Shown piece by piece: positions 14,936 through 22,089 of a stretch of 64,000 nt of DNA. A program made the translations under genes and the position numbers. The notes under the pieces are model-generated. The model ran no database searches. It was not told where the DNA came from and was given only the letters and a program-made list of their open reading frames with translations. Numbering within the stretch: the first letter of the stretch is position 1; each line of letters begins with the position of its first letter. Origin of the DNA: 13-2-20CM-68-14 sp051955535 (GTDB taxonomy: Bacteria; Actinomycetota; Thermoleophilia; Gaiellales; Gaiellaceae); NCBI GenBank assembly GCA_051955535.1, contig JBQCGP010000029.1, positions 62,001-126,000 of the forward strand, read 5' to 3'.

Positions 14936-15906
14936 GCGAGAAGACCTACCTGCAGGCGATCTCCGACGGCCTCCGCGAGGAGATGCGCCGCGACAAGCGC
15001 GTCTTCGTGATCGGCGAGGACGTCGGCGTCTACGGCGGCGCCTTCAAGGTGACGCTCGGCTTTCAGGAGGAGTTCGGCGCCTGGCGGGTGATCGACGCGC
15101 CGCTTTCGGAGACCGCGATCGTGGGCGGCTGCACCGGCGCGGCGATCATGGGAATGCGCCCGGTCGCCGAGATGCAGTTTGCCGACTTCATCTCCTGCGC
15201 CTGGGACCAGCTCGTCACGGTCGCCGCCAAGCAGCGCTGGCGCGCCGGGACGCCGGTGCCGATCACCGTGCGGCTCCCGTCGGGTGGCGGCTTCTCCGGC
15301 GGCCCGTTCCACTCGCAGAACCCGGAGAGCTCGTTCGCGCACATCCCCGGCCTGAAGGTGATCTGCCCGGCGACGCCCGAAGACGCCAAGGGCCTCCTCG
15401 CCAGCGCGATCCAGGATCCGAACCCGTGCCTCTACTTCGAGCACAAGCACCTCTACCGGCGGATCAAGGCTGAGGTGCCGGACGAGCGCTACGAGACGCC
15501 GTTCGGGAAAGCCCGCGTCCACCAGGAGGGCGACGACATCAGCGTCATCACCTGGGGCGCGATGGTCTACACGGCCGAGGAGGCCGCGGCGCAGGTGGCC
15601 GGCGACGGCGTCTCCGTCGAGATCCTCGACCTCCGGACGCTGATCCCGTGGGACAAGCAGGCAGTGCTCGAGTCGGCGCGGAAGACGTCGAAGGTGCTCG
15701 TCCTGCACGAGGACACGCACACCGGCGGCTTCGGCGGCGAGATCGCGGCGACGATCGGTGAGGAGGCGTTCGAGGACCTCGACGCGCCGGTCAAGCGGAT
15801 CACGGCGCCCGACAGCCCCGTGCCGTTCTCGCCGCCGCTCGAGAAGGCGTACATCCCGCAGGTCGACGACGTGGTCGCAGGGCTGCGAGACCTGGCCGAG
15901 TACTGA
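14932..15906 (+). CDS. 2-oxoacid dehydrogenase E1 component, beta subunit
   Basis: 324 aa from a GTG overlapping the alpha stop by 4 nt. EKTYLQAISDGLREEMRRDK, FVIGEDVGVYGGAFKVT (TPP contact Glu), PVAEMQFADFISCAWDQLV and the transketolase C-domain EILDLRTLIPWDKQAVLESA are family hallmarks. It forms the alpha2-beta2 E1 with the preceding subunit. Stop TGA at 15904 is followed at once by a Shine-Dalgarno for a short leader frame before E2. Confidence 0.95.
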   Translation: MSEKTYLQAISDGLREEMRRDKRVFVIGEDVGVYGGAFKVTLGFQEEFGAWRVIDAPLSETAIVGGCTGAAIMGMRPVAEMQFADFISCAWDQLVTVAAKQRWRAGTPVPITVRLPSGGGFSGGPFHSQNPESSFAHIPGLKVICPATPEDAKGLLASAIQDPNPCLYFEHKHLYRRIKAEVPDERYETPFGKARVHQEGDDISVITWGAMVYTAEEAAAQVAGDGVSVEILDLRTLIPWDKQAVLESARKTSKVLVLHEDTHTGGFGGEIAATIGEEAFEDLDAPVKRITAPDSPVPFSPPLEKAYIPQVDDVVAGLRDLAEY

Positions 15907-15917
15907 TTAAGGAGACA

Positions 15918-15983
15918 ATGACAGCGCTCTCATCAACCGAACGAATCCCGCCCTCCTTCGAAACGTCATCCCAGGACGCGTAG
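15918..15983 (+). CDS. 21-codon leader ORF upstream of E2
   Basis: ATG at 15918 with AAGGAGA 2 nt upstream encodes MTALSSTERIPPSFETSSQDA and stops with TAG at 15981-15983, two nt before the TTG start of E2. It has the best ribosome site in the gap, while the E2 start has none, so translation of E2 may depend on ribosomes ending this frame. The peptide has no recognised homolog. It could also be an accidental frame. Confidence 0.4.
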   Translation: MTALSSTERIPPSFETSSQDA

Positions 15984-15985
15984 CG

Positions 15986-17395
15986 TTGGCAACAGAGACC
16001 GCCGTCGACGTCGTGATGCCGCAGATGGGCGTCTCCGTCTCCGAGGGCACGATCACGAAGTGGCTCAAGTCCGAAGGCGACCAGGTCGAGGCCGACGAGC
16101 CGCTGCTCGAGATCTCGACGGACAAGGTCGACACCGAGGTCCCCTCGCCTGCGTCGGGAACGCTGACCCAGATCGTCGTCCAGGAGGGCGAGACGGTCGA
16201 GGTTGGCACGAAGCTCGCACAGATCGGCGGCACAGAATCGACCGCGGCCGCTGAAGCGGCTCCGGTCGAGGAGGTCCCCCAGCCTGCGACGGCCCAGGCC
16301 GCCGCCGAATCAGCTGCGGCCTCGGGAGCCGAGGGCGAAACGCCGGCCCCGGAGCCGGTGGCGGAGGCGGAGCCGGCAGCTCCCGCGGCGCCTGCTGGCG
16401 ACGGCGCGGCCGACGGCAAGAGCTTCGTCTCGCCGGTCGTGGCGCGAATCGCTTCCGAGCACGGCGTCGATCCCGCCCAGGTGCAGGGCAGCGGCCGCGG
16501 CGGGCGCGTCACCAAGAAGGACATCCTGAACTTCATCGAGCAGGGAGCTCCGGCCTCAGCCCCGGCGGCGCCCGAGGCTCCTCCGGCTCCGGCCGAGCCC
16601 ACGCCTGCTCCGACGCCTCCGGCACCGCCACCGACCGCACCAGCGGCCGAGCCGGCCGTGCCGCAGCCGGTCGGCGCTGCCGAGGGCGAGCAGTTCGAGC
16701 CCATGAATGCGATGCGCCGCGGCATCGCCGAGCACATGCGCCGCTCGCTCGACACCGCCGCGCACGTCACGAGCGCGATCGAAGTCGACATGTCGAAGGT
16801 CGTCGGTATTCGAAAGAAACTGAAGCCCGAGTACGAGAAGGCCTACGGCATCAACGTCACCTACCTCGCGTTCATCGCGCGCGCGACCGTCGAGACGCTG
16901 CGCGACTACCCGTGGATCAACGGGGAGATTCGTGGCGAGCAGATCGTCACGCGGAACTACGTCAACCTCGGCTTCGCCGTCGAGCTGACCGACGGCAAGG
17001 GGCTGATCGTGCCTGTGCTCAAGCACGCGGAGGGCCTCAACCTCCTCGGGATCGCGCGCGGCGTCGTCGACATCGCGCAGCGCGCCCGCGACAAGAAGCT
17101 CTCGCCCGACGACGTCCAGGGCGGCACGTTCACGATCACGAACCCCGGCGGCTACGGCACGTTCCACGGCACGCCGGTGATCAGCCAGCCCCAGGCCGCG
17201 ATCCTGGGCACCTACGCGGTCGTCAAGCGGCCGTGGGTGATCCAGGACGACCGCGGCGAGGACGTGATCGCGATCCGCCCGATCATGAACCTGACGCTCA
17301 CGTACGACCACCGTCTCGTCGACGGCGCACTCGCCGGCCGCTTCCTCCGCGACCTGCGGGAGAAGCTGGAAACGTGGGAAGAGTCCGCCTACTAG
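15986..17395 (+). CDS. 2-oxoacid dehydrogenase E2 (dihydrolipoamide acyltransferase)
   Basis: 469 aa. One lipoyl domain (about residues 5-85) with lipoylation site EISTDKVDTEV; an Ala/Pro-rich hinge; a peripheral-subunit-binding domain (about 145-185, SPVVARIASEHGVDPAQVQG); a second Pro-rich linker; and the catalytic core (about 230-469) ending with active-site YDHRLVDGALAGRF. It transfers the acyl group from lipoyl-lysine to CoA. The start is TTG without a Shine-Dalgarno, 2 nt after the leader frame at 15918. LipB and LipA, which build its cofactor, lie at 17934 and 20755. No E3 gene is in the window. Confidence 0.95.
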   Translation: MATETAVDVVMPQMGVSVSEGTITKWLKSEGDQVEADEPLLEISTDKVDTEVPSPASGTLTQIVVQEGETVEVGTKLAQIGGTESTAAAEAAPVEEVPQPATAQAAAESAAASGAEGETPAPEPVAEAEPAAPAAPAGDGAADGKSFVSPVVARIASEHGVDPAQVQGSGRGGRVTKKDILNFIEQGAPASAPAAPEAPPAPAEPTPAPTPPAPPPTAPAAEPAVPQPVGAAEGEQFEPMNAMRRGIAEHMRRSLDTAAHVTSAIEVDMSKVVGIRKKLKPEYEKAYGINVTYLAFIARATVETLRDYPWINGEIRGEQIVTRNYVNLGFAVELTDGKGLIVPVLKHAEGLNLLGIARGVVDIAQRARDKKLSPDDVQGGTFTITNPGGYGTFHGTPVISQPQAAILGTYAVVKRPWVIQDDRGEDVIAIRPIMNLTLTYDHRLVDGALAGRFLRDLREKLETWEESAY

Positions 17396-17404
17396 CGAGC
17401 TGAC

Positions 17405-17827
17405 ATGCAAACGGTCGTGCCGATGCTGGCCTACGAGGACGGCGTTCGCGCCATCGACTGGTTGGGGCGCGCGTTCGGGTTCCGCGAGAACGAGGGCGCG
17501 CGGTTCATGTCCAACGGAACGGTCACACACGCCGAGCTAGACGTCGGCGACGGCTCCGTCGTCTTCATCGCGACGCCGACTGCCGACTACGAGAGCCCGT
17601 CGCACCACCGCGAGACGTGCGAGCAAGCGCGGCGGTGGCAGGACAACCAGTGGGTGATCGACGGCGTCAGCGTGACCGTCCAGGACGTCGGCGGCCATGC
17701 CGACCGCGCACGTGCGGCCGGAGCGAAGATCCTGCGTGAGCCTGAAGACGTGGTGTCGGTTGGTTTGCGCGTCTATACCGTCGAGGATCTCGAGGGCCAC
17801 CGCTGGATGTTCACTGAGCCGTTGTGA
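17405..17827 (+). CDS. VOC-family (glyoxalase-like) protein
   Basis: 140 aa. PMLAYEDGVRAIDWLGRAFG, then HAELDVGDGSVVF, VTVQDVGGHADRARAAGAKI and the closing VYTVEDLEGHRWMFTE give the paired beta-alpha-beta-beta-beta modules of the vicinal oxygen chelate superfamily, PhnB-like branch. Metal ligands are plausible at His of THAELD and Glu of MFTE. The substrate (isomerase, dioxygenase or antibiotic binding) is unknown. It starts 9 nt after E2 and may be co-transcribed. Confidence 0.85.
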   Translation: MQTVVPMLAYEDGVRAIDWLGRAFGFRENEGARFMSNGTVTHAELDVGDGSVVFIATPTADYESPSHHRETCEQARRWQDNQWVIDGVSVTVQDVGGHADRARAAGAKILREPEDVVSVGLRVYTVEDLEGHRWMFTEPL

Positions 17828-17838
17828 GATCAGGGCCT

Positions 17839-17913
17839 GCAGGGACTGACCCCGCAGCGGTCACGTCCCACCAACCGTTTCATGGGACAGTCCCCGTGCG
17901 GGGACAGTCCCTG
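17839..17913. repeat. Dispersed two-hairpin intergenic repeat, copy A
   Basis: About 75 nt between the VOC gene and lipB. Hairpin 1: GGGACTGACC with GGTCACGTCCC. Hairpin 2: GGGACAGTCCCCG with CGGGGACAGTCCC around TG, one central mismatch. Each GGGACAGTCCC is itself an odd palindrome. A homologous element lies at 35787-35862 and a fragment at 53595-53609. It looks like a REP/BIME-type or miniature mobile element. Confidence 0.75.
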
Positions 17914-17933
17914 CCCTCGGTAGCCTGGTTGCC

Positions 17934-18641
17934 TTGAACTCAGCACACCTCCTCAATCTCGGTCAGGTGCCCTATGTCGAGGCGTGGAAGTTGCAGCGCG
18001 CCCTCGCGGCAGAGGTGGCCGACGGCGCGCGGCCCGACACGGTCTTGCTGCTCGAGCACCCGCCCGTGATCACGCTCGGGCGCCGTACCGAGCCGGGCGA
18101 GCTGCACGTGCCGCCGGGCGCGGAGGTCGAGATCGTCGAGACTGACCGTGGTGGCAAGTCCACCTACCACGGGCCTGGGCAGCTCGTCTGCTACCCGATC
18201 TTCGACCTCAACCGGCACGGACTCGACGTCAAGAAGTACTGCCGCGACCTCGAGGAAGCACTAGTGAAAACGCTAGACGCGTTTTCACTAGAAGCCACGC
18301 GCATTGAGGGCCTAACCGGGATTTGGCTCCAAAGCCCGCCCCGCAAGATCGCCTCGATCGGGATCCACATCTCGAAATGGATCACCACTCACGGGTACGC
18401 GCTCAACGTCGACCTCGACGCCGCGCCGCTCACCGAGTGGATCACTGCCTGCGGGCTCGATGCGCAGTTCACGACGATGGCGCGCGAGCTTGGCCAACCG
18501 GTTTCGGTCGACGACGTGCGCCCTGTCGCGCTCGCCGCGCTAGGCGACGTTTTCGATCTGAGCTTCGACGCCGCCGCCGACGGCCTCGATCAGCGCGTCG
18601 ACTACGCGCGGGTCGAACTGGGTGCCCCGCACCCGGCGTAG
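17934..18641 (+). CDS. lipB: Octanoyltransferase LipB
   Basis: 235 aa. LLLEHPPVITLGRR, the signature RGGKSTYHGPGQLVCYPIFD, catalytic Lys in RKIASIGIHISKW and acyl-thioester Cys in EWITACGLDAQF are all present. It moves octanoyl from acyl-carrier protein to lipoyl domains, the first step for the E2 encoded just upstream. Start is TTG at 17934. Codons 110-119 contain a perfect palindrome built of AT-rich codons (18261-18291). The last 102 nt overlap, tail to tail, the HD-GYP gene. Confidence 0.93.
   Translation: MNSAHLLNLGQVPYVEAWKLQRALAAEVADGARPDTVLLLEHPPVITLGRRTEPGELHVPPGAEVEIVETDRGGKSTYHGPGQLVCYPIFDLNRHGLDVKKYCRDLEEALVKTLDAFSLEATRIEGLTGIWLQSPPRKIASIGIHISKWITTHGYALNVDLDAAPLTEWITACGLDAQFTTMARELGQPVSVDDVRPVALAALGDVFDLSFDAAADGLDQRVDYARVELGAPHPA
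18261..18291. repeat. Perfect palindrome inside lipB
   Basis: CTAGTGAAAACGC (18261-18273) and GCGTTTTCACTAG (18279-18291) are 13-bp perfect inverted repeats around TAGAC. The core TGAAAACGC/GCGTTTTCA recurs over the nuoE start at 42378. Codons GTG AAA ACG CTA and TTT TCA CTA are unusual for this GC-rich genome. Confidence 0.8.
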
Positions 18642-19904
18642 CTCCGCGACCGCATCCTCGAGCGGCATCGCCTTGCGATAGGAGCGGTCGCTCGTCATCG
18701 CGTTGAACGCGTCACAGCAGGAGACGATCCGCGCCAGCAGCGGGATGTCGTCGCCGACCAGTCCGTCCGGATAACCCGAGCCGTCGTAGTTCTCGTGGCA
18801 GGAGCGCACGATCAGCCCGATCTCACCGAGCAAGCCCCCGACGCGATGAAGCATCCGCTCGCCCTCGATCGTGTGCGTCTCGATCACTTTCCGCTCCTCG
18901 GGCGTGAGCTTGCCGGGCTTGTTGATGATCGCATTGGGAATCCGCACCTTGCCGACGTCGTGCAGTAGCGCGGCGAACTCGGCGTCGCGCCGCTCGCGCG
19001 AGGAGAGCTCTAGCCTGTCGACGACCGAGAGCGTGAGCTCGACGACGTCGCGGCTATGAATGCCGGTGTAGGCGTCGTCCGCCTCGACGACGTCGCCGAG
19101 CAGGAATGCAGTTCCTCTGTACGCGTCACGTAGCTCGAGCTCGTGGTCGATCCGTACGCGGCGCTCGCGCGCGAAGACCGAGAGGAGCGCGATCAGCGGC
19201 AGCGCCAGGAGCACGCCCCACGGCGACGACTGCGCGGCGAACGCGACCGCGAGGCCGATCGGAGCCAGACAAGCGTCGATCGTGTACACCGAGGTCATCG
19301 CCCGCAGCTGGACGGACGGCCGGACACCGAGCGCGACCCATTCACGCCCGGCGGCCGAGGCTGCGTCGACGAGGAATTGGGCCGCGAGCGCCGCGAGGTA
19401 GATCGGCCAGTCGGATAGCCGCGGTCCTCGCTCGCCGATGACACCTAGCACGACCGCGGGGCCGACCGCGTGCCACGCCGTGACGACGGGCAGCAGGACG
19501 CGCTGAATGTGGAGATCGCCCCGAACGCAGTGGTCAAGCGTGCCAAGGACAATCCCGGCCGCCACGGCCAGCGGCACGAAGCCGACCGGCAGCAGGAACA
19601 GCATCGGCACGAGGATCAGCTGGGTCGGGACGGCTGATCCGGTGCCGATCTCGAAGTCGAGCCGGAACGCGGCTGCGTACGCCGCGACGAGCAGCGCAAT
19701 GGTGAGCGCGCCCGGCGAGCGGTTCGAATGGAAGACAACCGCAGTACTCACCGCCGCAACGGCGAAACCGCCGGTGAAAACGATGAACGCGACACGCTCT
19801 CGGACCGCCACCCGCTGAAGGCGCCTGGCGCGCGTCTCCTCGATGACCCGTTGCTCTTCGGGGTCGAGCAGAAGCGGGTTCGTTGCCGGCACCGCAGTCG
19901 ACAT
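18540..19904 (-). CDS. Membrane-anchored HD-GYP domain protein
   Basis: 454 aa. Several membrane segments fill about residues 35-240 (for example VAFIVFTGGFAVAAVSTAVV and LILVPMLFLLPVGFVPLAVA), a MASE-like sensor region. The HD-GYP domain follows from about 265 to 430: SRDVVELTLSVVDRLELS, ALLHDVGKVRIP (HD, about 314), NKPGKLTPEE, SCHENYDGSGYPDGLVGDDI (GYP) and CDAFNAMTSDRSYRKAM. Such proteins hydrolyse cyclic di-GMP to pGpG/GMP. The His before ENYDGSGYP is preceded by Cys rather than His (HH in many), which could affect metal number. Overlaps the lipB 3' end by 102 nt. Confidence 0.9.
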   Translation of the reverse strand: MSTAVPATNPLLLDPEEQRVIEETRARRLQRVAVRERVAFIVFTGGFAVAAVSTAVVFHSNRSPGALTIALLVAAYAAAFRLDFEIGTGSAVPTQLILVPMLFLLPVGFVPLAVAAGIVLGTLDHCVRGDLHIQRVLLPVVTAWHAVGPAVVLGVIGERGPRLSDWPIYLAALAAQFLVDAASAAGREWVALGVRPSVQLRAMTSVYTIDACLAPIGLAVAFAAQSSPWGVLLALPLIALLSVFARERRVRIDHELELRDAYRGTAFLLGDVVEADDAYTGIHSRDVVELTLSVVDRLELSSRERRDAEFAALLHDVGKVRIPNAIINKPGKLTPEERKVIETHTIEGERMLHRVGGLLGEIGLIVRSCHENYDGSGYPDGLVGDDIPLLARIVSCCDAFNAMTSDRSYRKAMPLEDAVAELRRVRGTQFDPRVVDALIEAVGGGVEAQIENVA

Positions 19905-20065
19905 CGCTTTCAGATCGGCTCTTCTCGGCGCCTGCTTTAACGTCGCCGGCGGCCCGGTTCACTCCTCCGAGGGATGCGAACGCCCCGTCCCGACCCCCGG
20001 ACGGGTGATGCGCCGCCTCGTAAGGCGAAGAAAGTGAGTGCAGCGGCAATCAAGGAGAGGACGGG

Positions 20066-20701
20066 ATGACTGTGGCAAGGACCGGACTGCTTGTACGAAC
20101 ACTGCTGCTGCTGGGGGCGCTGGCGGCGGCGTTGACCTTGGGCTCGGCCGCCCATGCCGGCCTGATCGGTACGGGCTCCGCCTCGTATTGCGATCCGACC
20201 TCATCGCAGCCCTTCGCACCGTCGGACATGAACTCCTACACCCTGTTGCCGGGCGGCTCGTTCGAGTCCGGCTCGGTGCCATGGGCGCTCTCGGGCGGCG
20301 CGAAGATCGTCTCGGGCAACGAGACGTCGTACCTCCACGGCCGCCAGGATTCGCACTCGCTGTACCTCCCCGCGGGCGGATCGGCAATGACGCCCACGAC
20401 GTGCTTCGCCCTCGGCGACTGGCACTCACGCTTCATGCTCAAGAACGTCGGCTCCTCGACCGGTGCCGTCCGCGTCCAGGTCGTCGTCCCGAGCCTCGTC
20501 GGTGGGTGGCTGACCGTCTTGGACGGCGGCACCGTGCAGGCGGGCGGCACGTGGACGCCGTCGCCTCGCGTCGAGCTTCTACTCAGCAATGTCACGAGCC
20601 TGATCGGCACGAAGTCGGTCGCCTTCCGCTTTACCGCGGTCGGGCGCGGCGCTGCGTACCAACTCGACGACGTCTATCTCGATCCCTGGAAGTGCTTCTA
20701 G
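20066..20701 (+). CDS. Exported beta-sandwich protein of unknown function
   Basis: 211 aa with a long signal peptide (TLLLLGALAAALTLGSAAHA, cleavage about residue 31). The mature part starts near SYCDPTSSQPFAPS and has a domain that looks like a carbohydrate-binding jelly roll: PGGSFESGSVPWALSGGAK, HSLYLPAGGSAMTPTTCFAL, then FRFTAVGRGAAYQLDDVYLD. Three Cys, one at the penultimate position. AAGGAGAGGA lies before the ATG. No catalytic domain is attached. Function as a glycan or surface binder is inference. Confidence 0.72.
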   Translation: MTVARTGLLVRTLLLLGALAAALTLGSAAHAGLIGTGSASYCDPTSSQPFAPSDMNSYTLLPGGSFESGSVPWALSGGAKIVSGNETSYLHGRQDSHSLYLPAGGSAMTPTTCFALGDWHSRFMLKNVGSSTGAVRVQVVVPSLVGGWLTVLDGGTVQAGGTWTPSPRVELLLSNVTSLIGTKSVAFRFTAVGRGAAYQLDDVYLDPWKCF

Positions 20702-20709
20702 CCGGCTGA

Positions 20710-20742
20710 AGAGACGGGGCGGCCACCGGCCGTCCCGTCTCT
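20710..20742 (+). terminator. Strong hairpin terminator between the exported gene and lipA
   Basis: AGAGACGGGGCGGCC (20710-20724) pairs over 15 positions with GGCCGTCCCGTCTCT (20728-20742), loop ACC, one G-T wobble. Begins 9 nt after the stop and ends 13 nt before lipA, so lipA must have its own promoter or rely on readthrough. Confidence 0.78.
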
Positions 20743-20754
20743 AGACTTCGCGGG

Positions 20755-21675
20755 ATGCAGAGTTCGCTCCCGGTCGCCGAGCGACCACGCCGCCCCGAGT
20801 GGATGAAGGTTCGCGCTCCGAGCGCGGACTCTCGTTACTTCGACGTCAAGAAGCTGATCCACGGCCAGTCGCTGCACACCATCTGCGAAGAGGCCCGCTG
20901 CCCGAACATCTCCGAATGCTGGGGGCGCGGCACGGCGACGTTTCAGATCCTCGGCGATACCTGCACGCGCGCGTGCCGCTACTGCTACGTCCACTCGGGG
21001 AAGCCCGAGCACCCGCCGGACCCGCTGGAGCCGCTCCGACTCGCAAAGGCCGCGGCCGAGATGGGCCTCAACCACGTCGTCGTCACCTCGGTCGACCGGG
21101 ACGACGTCCCAGACCGCGGCGCAGGCCACTACGCGGCGACGATCCGGGCGTTGAAGGCGAAGCTGCCCGATGCGTCGGTCGAAGTGCTGACGCCCGACTT
21201 CCTGGACGTGGAGGAGGACGCTCTCCGCACGGTGCTCGCGGCCCGACCGGATGTCTTCAACCACAACATCGAGACCGTGCGGCGCCTGCACAAGCGTATG
21301 CGCGGCGCCAAGGCGAGCTACGAGAAGGCGCTCTGGCTGCTCGCTCGCGCGAAGGAGCTCGCCGGCTACCCGGTGCTGACGAAGTCCGGGATCATCGTCG
21401 GTCTGGGGGAGACGAACGACGAAGTCGTCGAGACGATGCGCGACCTCCGCCGCCACGGCGTGGACGTGGTCACGATCGGCCAGTACCTGCAGCCCAGCGC
21501 GAAGCACGCCCGGATCGACCGCTGGGTGCACCCCGACGAGTTCCGCTGGTTCCGAGAGCAGGGCGAGTCGCTCGGGTTCGGGTCGGTTTTCTCAGGGCCG
21601 CTTGTTCGCAGCTCCTACCGCGCAGACGAACAACGGCACGCCGCGGCGACGGGCCGCGGTGCGGTCGCTTATTAG
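20755..21675 (+). CDS. lipA: Lipoyl synthase LipA (radical SAM)
   Basis: 306 aa. The auxiliary cluster motif CEEARCPNISEC (C-x4-C-x5-C) and the radical-SAM motif CTRACRYC (C-x3-C-x2-C) are intact, as is the closing FSGPLVRSSYRADE with the Ser that binds the auxiliary cluster. LNHVVVTSVDRDDVPDRGAG and FNHNIETVRRLHKRMRG are typical. It inserts two sulphur atoms into octanoyl-lysine made by LipB. The CTRACRYCYV form differs slightly from the common CTRRCxFC. ATG at 20755. Confidence 0.96.
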   Translation: MQSSLPVAERPRRPEWMKVRAPSADSRYFDVKKLIHGQSLHTICEEARCPNISECWGRGTATFQILGDTCTRACRYCYVHSGKPEHPPDPLEPLRLAKAAAEMGLNHVVVTSVDRDDVPDRGAGHYAATIRALKAKLPDASVEVLTPDFLDVEEDALRTVLAARPDVFNHNIETVRRLHKRMRGAKASYEKALWLLARAKELAGYPVLTKSGIIVGLGETNDEVVETMRDLRRHGVDVVTIGQYLQPSAKHARIDRWVHPDEFRWFREQGESLGFGSVFSGPLVRSSYRADEQRHAAATGRGAVAY

Positions 21676-21678
21676 CCG

Positions 21679-22002
21679 CTAGATTCGGCAGCTCGGCGGC
21701 ACGTACGCCGTCGCGCGAGAGCCCTTGCTGCCGGTGGCGAGCACACGCATCGACAGGCACTTGCCCGTGGCCCTCCCGAAGATCGCGGTGAAGCGACCGC
21801 GTCGACTCGCCGTGACCGTCTTGCGGTAGATGGTGGGCGTACGAACGACGATCTTTACGCGCTCTCCTGCTTTGAAGCCCGCGCCCGTGACGGTGATCGG
21901 GACGACCTTCGTGACGTGGATCGTCGCGCGCGTGCTCGCCAGACCCCCTGGTGCCGCCACCACGGCTGCGAGGATGGCAGTGAGCAGGAACAAACGTCTC
22001 AT
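21679..22002 (-). CDS. Small exported Ig-like protein
   Basis: 107 aa with a signal peptide (MRRLFLLTAILAAVVAAPGG, cleavage near LAS). The mature part (ATIHVTKVVPITVTGAGFKA, then GERVKIVVRTPTIYRKTVTA and GRFTAIFG) reads as one beta-sandwich of the kind found in IPT/TIG or surface Ig-like domains, with two Cys (GKCLSMR, PPSCRI) that may form a disulphide. No known partner; it sits at the downstream end of the export island, convergent with lipA. Confidence 0.68.
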   Translation of the reverse strand: MRRLFLLTAILAAVVAAPGGLASTRATIHVTKVVPITVTGAGFKAGERVKIVVRTPTIYRKTVTASRRGRFTAIFGRATGKCLSMRVLATGSKGSRATAYVPPSCRI

Positions 22003-22040
22003 CGGGTCGAAGTATGCACCGAGAGGGTTCTTTTCAAACG

Positions 22041-22068
22041 AAGAGGGCCGCCCGGAGGCGGCCCTCTT
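22041..22068 (-). terminator. Terminator hairpin of the GGGCCGCC family, copy 1
   Basis: AAGAGGGCCGCC (22041-22052) and GGCGGCCCTCTT (22057-22068) around CGGA, 22 nt beyond the stop of the 1,115-aa propeller gene. The 20-nt core is identical at 27554-27573 and 30771-30790. Confidence 0.8.
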
Positions 22069-22089
22069 CAGACGATCGCCTGGTCCGGT

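Noticed and set aside
19905..20065. Cyclic-di-GMP riboswitch in the leader of the HD-GYP gene.
   Set aside because: The minus strand has GAACC and GACGTTAAAGC, faintly like GEMM elements, but the conserved bulges and tetraloop receptor could not be matched. A covariance-model scan would settle it.
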